This document shows, one piece after another, positions 17,805 to 24,556 of a DNA stretch of 64,000 nt. A program made the translations under genes and the position numbers. The stretch covers positions 62,001 to 126,000 of the forward strand of contig CAWBNB010000005.1 in NCBI GenBank assembly GCA_963789885.1. The letters are read 5' to 3'. Below the pieces are notes generated by a model. That model searched no databases. It had not been told where the DNA came from and saw nothing but the letters and a program-made list of their open reading frames with translations. How positions within the stretch are numbered: the stretch's first letter is position 1; every line of letters begins with the position of its first letter. The DNA comes from DATEDA01 sp963789885 (GTDB taxonomy: Bacteria; Pseudomonadota; Gammaproteobacteria; Burkholderiales; SG8-39).

Positions 17805-18792
17805 GAGCGGCACCGGGCGGCGGGACGCGCGCGATCGCGCTCTGCGCGGTCGCGGCGATCGTCGCGTCGTGTGCCGGCACGCCGCGCCCACCGGCGGTCG
17901 AGCGAGAGGCGAAGGCCCCGTCGACGGCCCCACGACGGCCCCGACGACACCGCCCCGCCGCGGCGGCGGCTACTACCTCGACGACGGCCCGGGCGACGGC
18001 GCGGTTCCCGACCTCGAGCGCATCCCGGACGCGCAGCCGCGCGCCGAGCCGCTCAATCGGTTCGCGAACAACTCGTACGTCGTCTTCGGCAAGGAGTACG
18101 TGCCCGAGCGGAGCGTGCGGCCGTTCCGGCAGCGCGGCCTCGCGAGCTGGTACGGCCGCAAGTTCCACGGCCAGCGGACGTCGAGCGGCGAGATCTACGA
18201 CATGTATGCGATGACCGCGGCCCATCCGACGCTCCCGATCCCCAGCTATGCGCGCGTCACCAGCGTCGCCACCGGGCGCAGCGTGGTCGTACGCGTCAAC
18301 GACCGCGGTCCGTTCTGGCCCGGCCGCGTCATCGATCTCTCGTACGCCGCGGCGTGGAAGCTCGGCTATCTCGAGCAGGGCAGCACGATGGTCGAGGTCG
18401 ACGCGATTGTCCCGGGATCCGATCAGCAGATCGCCGCCGCACCCGCCGGGCCGGTCCCGCCAAACACGCCGGCAGCACCCGCTACACCGGCGCCGTCCAA
18501 CGCACCCGCCGCATCCGCGGAGCCCGTTCCACCAGCGGACGTGGCGGTCACGACCGAGGCCGGCGGCGTCTACCTCCAGCTCGCGGCCTTCTCCGCACGC
18601 GAGAACGCCGAGACGTTCCGTGCCCGCGCCGCGCTCGAGCTCGCGTCGCTCGACCGGCCGATCGAGATCTACCGCAAGGACGGGCTCTTCCGGCTTCACG
18701 TCGGGCCCTACCGGTCGCGAGCCGAGGCGAGCGCCGCCGCCGAGCGGCTGAAGGAGAGCCTGGACGTCCGGCCGCACGTGGTCGTGCGGTAA
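17801..18792 (+). CDS. rlpA: Septal ring lytic transglycosylase RlpA, with an apparent frameshift
   Basis: RlpA cleaves glycan strands stripped of peptides. A GTG overlapping the rodA stop opens a lipoprotein signal (ALCAVAAIVASCAG, lipobox VASC). Near 17926-17931 one base seems to be missing. After that, in another frame, come a proline-rich linker, the double-psi beta-barrel (GLASWYGRKFHGQRTSSGE through VNDRGPFWPGRVIDLS), an Ala/Pro spacer and a C-terminal SPOR domain (VYLQLAAFSARENAETF...) that binds denuded glycan. Corrected, the protein is about 330 residues. The lipobox and the catalytic domain are each well conserved, so an indel error is likely. Confidence 0.8.
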
Positions 18793-18827
18793 AATCGGCG
18801 GCGCTCCCCTCCGGTCGCTCTCCCCGC

Positions 18828-19952
18828 ATGCTCCGCCAGCTCCTCGCGCTCGCTCTCGCCGTCCCGCTCGCTGCACTGGCGGACGCGCCGCCGCCGCCGC
18901 CGGTCGCCGCGCGCGCCTGGCTCCTCGTCGACTACCAGAGCGGGCAGACGATCGCGGCGCAGAACGCCGGCGAGCGGATCGAGCCGGCCTCGCTCACCAA
19001 GCTGATGACGGCCTATCTCGTCTTCGACGCGCTGAAGAAGAAGGCGATCACGCTCGAGCAGAGCGTCACCGTCTCGCAACGCGCGTGGAAGTCCGGCGGC
19101 TCGCGGATGTTCATCGAGCCGCGGAAGCCGGTGACCGTCGACGAGCTGCTGCACGGCATGATCGTGCAATCGGGCAACGACGCCACCGTCGCGCTCGCCG
19201 AGCTCGTCGGCGGCTCGGAGGACGTTTTCGCGCAGATGATGAACCGGGAGGCGCAGCGGCTCGGGCTGAAGGACACCCAGTTCACCAACGCGAGCGGCTG
19301 GCCCGACCCGAAGCACTACTCGACCGCGCGCGACCTCGCGGTGCTCGCCACGGCGCTGATCCGCGACTTCCCCGAGGACTACGCGCTGTACTCGACCAAG
19401 GAGTACCGCTACAACAACATCACCCAGCAGAACCGCAACCGCCTCCTCTGGCTCGATCCGAACGTCGACGGGGTGAAGACCGGCTTCACGGAAGGGGCCG
19501 GTTATTGCCTGATCGCCTCGGCAAAACGCGGCCCGCGGCGGCTCCTGTCGGTGGTGGTCGGCGCCAACTCCGACAGCGCCCGCGCGCAGGAAAGCCAGAA
19601 GCTCCTGAACTACGGCTTCCAGTTCTTCGACACCGTACGGCTCTACCAGAAGGGTCAGGAGGTGGGCACGCTGCGCGTCTGGAAGGGCACCCGCGACGAG
19701 CTCAAGGCCGGGCTCGACCGCGACCTCGACCTCGTCCTGCCGCGCGGGGACACGCAGAAGATCAAGGCCGACTTCGTCAGCGAGCAGCCGCTCGTCGCGC
19801 CGGTGAGCGCCGGTCAGAAGGTCGGCGTGGTGAAGGTCGCGATCGACGGCAAGCCGCTCAGCGAGTATCCGGTGATCGCGCTGGAAACCGTGCCGATCGC
19901 GGGGCTCGTCGGCCGGGCGTGGGACAGCATGCGGCTCTGGCTGAAGAAGTAA
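18828..19952 (+). CDS. dacC: D-alanyl-D-alanine carboxypeptidase (PBP5/6 family)
   Basis: A 374-residue periplasmic DD-carboxypeptidase that trims pentapeptide side chains. Signal peptide LLALALAVPLAALADA, then the serine peptidase domain with SLTK (nucleophile Ser), SGN and KTGFTEGAGYC, then the C-terminal beta domain (about 280-360) and an amphipathic anchoring helix (GRAWDSMRLWLKK). The ATG at 18828 gives the signal peptide. dat and lipBA follow in the usual betaproteobacterial order. Confidence 0.93.
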   Translation: MLRQLLALALAVPLAALADAPPPPPVAARAWLLVDYQSGQTIAAQNAGERIEPASLTKLMTAYLVFDALKKKAITLEQSVTVSQRAWKSGGSRMFIEPRKPVTVDELLHGMIVQSGNDATVALAELVGGSEDVFAQMMNREAQRLGLKDTQFTNASGWPDPKHYSTARDLAVLATALIRDFPEDYALYSTKEYRYNNITQQNRNRLLWLDPNVDGVKTGFTEGAGYCLIASAKRGPRRLLSVVVGANSDSARAQESQKLLNYGFQFFDTVRLYQKGQEVGTLRVWKGTRDELKAGLDRDLDLVLPRGDTQKIKADFVSEQPLVAPVSAGQKVGVVKVAIDGKPLSEYPVIALETVPIAGLVGRAWDSMRLWLKK

Positions 19953-19962
19953 GGAGGAAGCG

Positions 19963-20829
19963 ATGGCGCAAATCTGCTACCTGAACGGCGAGTTCCTGCC
20001 GCTTGCCGACGCGAAGGTCCCGGTGCTCGACCGCGGCTTCATCTTCGGCGACGGCGTCTACGAGGTGGTCCCGGTGTACGGCCGGTCGCTCTTCCGCCTG
20101 CCCGAGCATCTCGCGCGGCTCGCCTACAGCCTCGGCCAGGTCCGGATCGAGAATCCGCACGACGCCGCCGGCTGGACGAAGCTCCTCCAGACGCTCGTCG
20201 ACCGGAACGCCGGGGACGATCAGAGCGTCTACCTCCAGGTGACGCGCGGGGTCGCGCCGCGCTCGCAGGAATTCCCGAAGACGCCGGTGACGCCGACCGT
20301 CTTCGCCATGTCGAACCCGTTGCGGACCCCGCCGCCCGAGCAGCGCGCGCAGGGCGTCGCGGTGGTGACGCGCGAAGACTTTCGCTGGCACCGGTGCGAC
20401 ATCAAGTCGGTGTCGCTGCTCGCGAACTGCCTCCTCCGCCAGGAAGCCGAGGAGGCGGGCGCGGTGGAGTCGGTGCTGGTGCGCGACGGTCACGTGACCG
20501 AGGCGTCGACGTGCAACGTGTTCCTGGTGAAGAGCGGCACGATCGTGAACCCGCCGAAAGACAACCTGATCCTGCCCGGGATCACCTACGACCTGGTGCT
20601 CGAGCTCGCGCGCGCCGCGGGGCTCCCGGTGGAGGTGCGCCGGGTGCCGGTGGCGGAGCTCCTCGCGGCCGACGAGGTGTGGCTCTCGTCGTCGACGAAG
20701 GAAGTGCTGCCGGTCACGCGCATCGACGGCCGTGCGGTCGGCTCCGGCAAGCCGGGGCCGATGTACGCGCGGATGTACCAGCTCTTCCAGGACTACAAGG
20801 CGCGCGTGCGGGCCAAAGCGCATGCCTGA
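19963..20829 (+). CDS. dat: D-amino acid aminotransferase (class IV, PLP)
   Basis: A 288-residue fold-type IV aminotransferase. The PLP lysine is in CDIKSVSLLANCL, and the substrate-side DRGFIFGDGVYEVVPV and the VTEASTCNVFLV motif match D-alanine transaminases, which make D-Glu or D-Ala for peptidoglycan. An AGGAGG site lies five bases before the ATG. It sits between dacC and the YbeD gene and overlaps the latter by 8 bp. A branched-chain role is less likely from these motifs. Confidence 0.88.
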   Translation: MAQICYLNGEFLPLADAKVPVLDRGFIFGDGVYEVVPVYGRSLFRLPEHLARLAYSLGQVRIENPHDAAGWTKLLQTLVDRNAGDDQSVYLQVTRGVAPRSQEFPKTPVTPTVFAMSNPLRTPPPEQRAQGVAVVTREDFRWHRCDIKSVSLLANCLLRQEAEEAGAVESVLVRDGHVTEASTCNVFLVKSGTIVNPPKDNLILPGITYDLVLELARAAGLPVEVRRVPVAELLAADEVWLSSSTKEVLPVTRIDGRAVGSGKPGPMYARMYQLFQDYKARVRAKAHA

Positions 20830-21094
20830 GCTCGAGACGCTCTCGCTCCTCGCCTTTCCGTGCGACTTCCCGATCAAGGTGCTCGGGAAGCGCCAGGCGG
20901 GGTTCGCGCAGGCGATCGTCGGCGTGGTGAAGCGCCACGCCCCGGACTTCGACGCGGCCACGCTCGAGATGCGCGCGAGCCGCGAGGCGACCTACCTCTC
21001 GCTCACCCTGACGATCCGCGCCGTCTCGCGCGAGCAGCTCGACGCGCTCTACCGCGAGCTCTGCGATCATCCGATGGTCACGATGGTGCTGTAG
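20822..21094 (+). CDS. YbeD-family (DUF493) protein
   Basis: A 90-residue DUF493/YbeD protein with an ACT-like fold: FPCDFPIKVLGK at the start and a central SREATYLSLTLTIRA strand. YbeD genes sit between D-Ala metabolism and lipB across Proteobacteria and are thought to regulate lipoate or wall enzymes. The ATG at 20822 overlaps the dat stop region by 8 bp. Confidence 0.9.
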   Translation: MPELETLSLLAFPCDFPIKVLGKRQAGFAQAIVGVVKRHAPDFDAATLEMRASREATYLSLTLTIRAVSREQLDALYRELCDHPMVTMVL

Positions 21095-21104
21095 CGGGGC
21101 GATC

Positions 21105-21749
21105 GTGAATCGCGACTCGCCGTTCGTCGCTCCCCGTTCGCTCGTCGTGCGGCGGCTCGGGCTCGTGCCGTACGAAGCGACGTACGACGAGATGCGCCGC
21201 TTCACCGCGTCGCGCACCGCCGCGACCCCCGACGAGCTGTGGCTGCTCGAGCATCCGCCGGTCTACACGCTCGGTCAGGCGGGGAAGGAGGAGCATCTCC
21301 TCCGCGCGACCGCGATCCCGCTGCGGCGGGTCGATCGCGGCGGCCAGGTCACCTACCACGGTCCGGGCCAGGTCGTCGTCTACGCGCTGATCGACCTGCG
21401 CCGCCGCGGGCTCACCGTGAAGCGCCTCGTCCGGCTGCTGGAGCAGTCGGTGATCGACCTGCTGGCGGCGCGCGGCGTGCCAAGCGAGCGGCGCGCCGGC
21501 GCGCCCGGGGTCTACGTGGACGGGGCAAAGATCGCGGCGCTCGGGCTGCGCGTGCGCGGCGGCGCGAGCTATCACGGCCTCGCGCTCAACGTCGACCTGG
21601 ACCTCGGACCCTACGCCGACATCAACCCCTGCGGATACGAAGGGCTGGCAGTCACCCGGCTCGCCGACCTGGGGATGCGCGAGGGGCCGGAGGTCATCGG
21701 CGACGCGCTCGTCGCCGGCCTGCAGCGGCTGCTGGAAGCCGAGGCATAA
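21105..21749 (+). CDS. lipB: Lipoyl(octanoyl) transferase
   Basis: A 214-residue LipB, which moves octanoate from acyl carrier protein to lipoyl domains. Motifs: RGGQVTYHGPGQVVVY, GAPGVYVDGAKIAALGLRV with the catalytic Lys, and NPCGYEGLAVT with the catalytic Cys. The GTG start at 21105 follows the YbeD gene by 10 bp. Its product is the substrate for LipA, encoded 11 bp downstream. Confidence 0.95.
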   Translation: MNRDSPFVAPRSLVVRRLGLVPYEATYDEMRRFTASRTAATPDELWLLEHPPVYTLGQAGKEEHLLRATAIPLRRVDRGGQVTYHGPGQVVVYALIDLRRRGLTVKRLVRLLEQSVIDLLAARGVPSERRAGAPGVYVDGAKIAALGLRVRGGASYHGLALNVDLDLGPYADINPCGYEGLAVTRLADLGMREGPEVIGDALVAGLQRLLEAEA

Positions 21750-21760
21750 TCGTCTTCCCG

Positions 21761-22702
21761 ATGGCGAACGTCACCGACAAGCAGCGCGGCGCGGCGAAGA
21801 CCGCCCGCAACCCGATCAAGATCGTGCCGGCGGAGCGCCTGCCGAAGCCCGACTGGATCCGCGTCAAGGCGCCCAGCCCGGGCACGCGCTTCTACGAGAT
21901 CAAGCAGATCCTCCGCGAGGCGAAGCTCCATACCGTCTGCGAGGAGGCGTCCTGCCCGAACATCGGCGAGTGCTTCGGCAAGGGCACGGCGACGTTCATG
22001 ATCCTCGGCGACCTCTGCACCCGCCGCTGCCCGTTCTGCGACGTCGCGCACGGCCGTCCGAAGCCTCCGGACGCGGACGAGCCGCGCCATCTGGGAGAGA
22101 CCGTTGCTGCATTGCGGCTCGGGTACGTCGTGATTACCAGCGTCGACCGCGACGACCTCCGCGACGGCGGCGCGGGGCACTTCGCCGACTGCATCAACGC
22201 CGTCCGGGAACATTCGCCGCGGACGCGGATCGAAGTCCTGGTGCCCGACTTCCGCGGCCGGCTCGAATCCGCGCTGGACGCGCTGGTGCGCGGGCTGCCC
22301 GACGTGATGAACCACAACCTCGAGACGGTTCCGCGGCTGTACCGCCAGGCGCGTCCCGGCGCGGACTATGCGCACTCGCTCCGGCTCCTCCAGGCGTTCA
22401 AGGCGCGGCATCCCGGCATCCCGACCAAGTCCGGGCTGATGGTCGGCCTCGGCGAGACCGACGACGAGATCGTCGAGGTGATGCGCGATCTGCGCGCGCA
22501 CGATGTGGACATGCTGACGATCGGCCAGTACCTCGCGCCCTCGGCGCATCATCTCCCGGTCGCGCGCTACGCCCCGCTCGAAGCGTTCGGACGGTTCGAG
22601 CGCGAAGCGCGCGCGCTCGGCTTCAGTCATGCCGCGGTCGGGCCGATGGTGCGCTCGAGCTACCACGCCGACCGCCAGGCGCATGCAGCGGGCGTGTCCT
22701 AG
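21761..22702 (+). CDS. lipA: Lipoyl synthase
   Basis: A 313-residue radical SAM enzyme that inserts two sulfurs into octanoyl domains. The auxiliary cluster cysteines (CEEASCPNIGEC), the radical SAM CTRRCPFC and the C-terminal serine ligand in RSSYHA are all present. The ATG at 21761 is the only start that keeps the whole N-terminal domain. It is the second gene of lipBA. Confidence 0.97.
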   Translation: MANVTDKQRGAAKTARNPIKIVPAERLPKPDWIRVKAPSPGTRFYEIKQILREAKLHTVCEEASCPNIGECFGKGTATFMILGDLCTRRCPFCDVAHGRPKPPDADEPRHLGETVAALRLGYVVITSVDRDDLRDGGAGHFADCINAVREHSPRTRIEVLVPDFRGRLESALDALVRGLPDVMNHNLETVPRLYRQARPGADYAHSLRLLQAFKARHPGIPTKSGLMVGLGETDDEIVEVMRDLRAHDVDMLTIGQYLAPSAHHLPVARYAPLEAFGRFEREARALGFSHAAVGPMVRSSYHADRQAHAAGVS

Positions 22703-22727
22703 CCGCAGATCCGCAGGAGAGAGATAC

Positions 22728-23303
22728 ATGGCGTTCGTCTCGAGTTGTCGCTCGGCCGCGCGGTTTGCGGGGATCGTCGCCGCAGTGTGTGCGACCGCCG
22801 TGTGTGCGACCACCGTGTGTGCGACCACCGCGTCCGCGGCTCAGATCGCGCAGGTCGACGGGCCCGCCCCCGAGCTGGACGTCAGGCTCCTCAGCGGCAA
22901 GCTGCTGAAGGCGAAGGAGCTACGCGGCAAGGTCGTGGTGAACGTGATCTGGGCGACCTGGAGCCCGGCGGCGCGCATGGAGCTCCCCGACGTCCAACGG
23001 CTGTACCGCGCGTACCACGACAAGGGCCTCGAGGTGGTCGCGATGTCGATCGACGAGCGCCCGGGCGAAGTGCGCGAGTTCTGGCGCAAGCGCGACTACA
23101 CATTCCCGGTGGCGATGCGCAGCGATGCCTTCTTCGACCACTACGGCCGCGTCAGCACGACGCCGATGTTCTACATCGTGGACCGGCAGGGAACGCTGCG
23201 GTACCGCGTGGCCGGCCCGGTCGGCCCCGAGAAGCTCGAAGCGCTCCTCAAGCCGCTCCTCGCCGAGCGGCCGCCGGCGGCGAGCGTCGCGAAGAAGTAC
23301 TAG
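22728..23303 (+). CDS. TlpA-like thioredoxin-fold protein lacking the CxxC cysteines
   Basis: A 191-residue exported protein. The signal peptide contains three tandem copies of a five-residue unit (VCATA, VCATT, VCATT) and ends TASAA. The body is an AhpC/TSA-TlpA fold (about 45-180) with KELRGKVVVNVIWATWSPAARMELP; the usual WCxxC is replaced by WSPAA, so both redox cysteines are gone. The cis-proline loop (TTPMFYIVD) is kept. AGGAGA precedes the ATG at 22728. Without cysteines it cannot act as a disulfide reductase and may be a chaperone or binding protein. A TlpA with a real CTTC is encoded convergently next door. Confidence 0.85.
   Translation: MAFVSSCRSAARFAGIVAAVCATAVCATTVCATTASAAQIAQVDGPAPELDVRLLSGKLLKAKELRGKVVVNVIWATWSPAARMELPDVQRLYRAYHDKGLEVVAMSIDERPGEVREFWRKRDYTFPVAMRSDAFFDHYGRVSTTPMFYIVDRQGTLRYRVAGPVGPEKLEALLKPLLAERPPAASVAKKY
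22785..22829 (+). repeat. Three tandem 15-bp units inside a signal peptide
   Basis: GTGTGTGCGACC(A/G)CC is repeated three times (22785-22799, 22800-22814, 22815-22829), encoding VCATA, VCATT and VCATT. The unit is a multiple of three, so copy-number changes would lengthen or shorten the hydrophobic core without a frameshift. Confidence 0.9.
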
Positions 23304-23322
23304 GCCGGCCCGGCCGGCAGCC

Positions 23323-23835
23323 TCAGCCCGCTTCGGCGAGCGTCCGCTCGATCAGCGCGTCGAGCTCGGCGAAATCCGGCACGCCGAGGTAGCGTTTCAC
23401 GATCATCCCGCGCCGGTCGATAACGAACGTCGTCGGCGTCAGGCTCACGTCCCCGAACGCCAGCGCCGCCGCACCCATCGGGTCGAGCGCGACCTTGAAC
23501 GGCAGGGCGTTCTTCGCCGCGTAGTGGAGGACGTAGTTCGGCGGGTCGTAGCTCATCGCGACGGCGATCGTCTCGAGGCCCCGCTCGCGATGCTTGCGGT
23601 ACGTGTCGACCAGCTTCGGCATCTCCTCGACGCAGGTCGTGCAGGAGGTCGCCCAGAAATTGACCAGGACGACCTTGCCGCGCAGGTCCTCGGCGGTCAG
23701 TTTTTCGCCCTGGATCGTCGTGAGCGTGACCGGGGGAGCGTGCGCGGGTGCACTCGGAGCGAGCGCGACATAGGCCGCCCCGGCTATCGCCGCGGCGGCA
23801 ACTCCGGCGATAATGGTCCGGCGTGCCAGCTTCAT
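23323..23835 (-). CDS. TlpA-family thiol:disulfide oxidoreductase
   Basis: A 170-residue exported thioredoxin-fold protein. An N-terminal hydrophobic segment (TIIAGVAAAAIAGAAYVAL) serves as signal or anchor, and the active site is FWATSCTTCVEEMP with an intact CTTC pair. The cis-proline motif is LTPTTFVIDRRG. It probably reduces disulfides in the periplasm, for example for cytochrome c maturation. It is convergent with the cysteine-less paralogue and divergent from the DUF4197 gene. Confidence 0.88.
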   Translation of the reverse strand: MKLARRTIIAGVAAAAIAGAAYVALAPSAPAHAPPVTLTTIQGEKLTAEDLRGKVVLVNFWATSCTTCVEEMPKLVDTYRKHRERGLETIAVAMSYDPPNYVLHYAAKNALPFKVALDPMGAAALAFGDVSLTPTTFVIDRRGMIVKRYLGVPDFAELDALIERTLAEAG

Positions 23836-23855
23836 GTCGTCCCGGGGGTGAACCG

Positions 23856-24545
23856 ATGCGCTCGAAAGCCGTGATTCTCGGTGTTCTCGCCGGACTTGTC
23901 ATCTGCGGGCACGCGGCTGCGCAGAACCTCGCGGGCATCACCAACCAGGACGCGGTGCAGGCGCTGAAGGACGCCCTGGTGCAGGGGTCGAGCAAGGCGG
24001 TGTCGCAGCTCTCCGCACCGGACGGGTTCCTCGGCAATCCCAGGGTCAAGATCCCGCTGCCCGACACGATCAAGCGCGTGGAGAGCGGGCTGCGCATGCT
24101 CGGCATGGGGCGCCAGGCGGACGAGCTCGTGACCAGCATGAACCGCGCCGCGGAAATGGCGGTCAAGGAGGCGACGCCGCTCCTCGTCAGCTCGGTGAAG
24201 AGCATGTCGGTCTCCGACGCGAAAGGCATCCTCACCGGGCCGGACGATGCGGCGACCCTCTACTTCAAGCGCACGACGAGCGACGCACTCACGCAGCGTT
24301 TCCTGCCGATCGTCAAGGAAATGACGGCGAAGGTCCAACTCGCGCAGCAATACAACGGCCTCGCCGGCCAGGCCGCGCAGTACGGCCTGATCAGCAAGGA
24401 GGATGCGAACATCGACCTCTATGTGACGCGCAAGGCGCTCGACGGCCTGTTCGTGGTCATCGCCGAGCAGGAGCGCTCGATTCGGAAGGATCCGATGGGG
24501 GCGGCGACGAGCATCGCGAAGAAGGTCTTCAGCTCGCTCCGGTGA
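23856..24545 (+). CDS. DUF4197 domain-containing exported protein
   Basis: A 229-residue protein with a signal peptide (AVILGVLAGLVICGHAAAQ) and a largely helical DUF4197 domain (about 30-225) including GFLGNPRVKIPLP and TLYFKRTT. DUF4197 proteins are common in Gram-negatives with no assigned role. The ATG at 23856 is 20 bp from the divergent tlpA start. It ends 11 bp before the convergent polA stop. Confidence 0.85.
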   Translation: MRSKAVILGVLAGLVICGHAAAQNLAGITNQDAVQALKDALVQGSSKAVSQLSAPDGFLGNPRVKIPLPDTIKRVESGLRMLGMGRQADELVTSMNRAAEMAVKEATPLLVSSVKSMSVSDAKGILTGPDDAATLYFKRTTSDALTQRFLPIVKEMTAKVQLAQQYNGLAGQAAQYGLISKEDANIDLYVTRKALDGLFVVIAEQERSIRKDPMGAATSIAKKVFSSLR

Positions 24546-24556
24546 ACCACGGGGCG

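Noticed and set aside
22785..22829. 15-bp repeats considered as a CRISPR-like array
   Set aside because: They are contiguous without spacers and in frame within a signal peptide.
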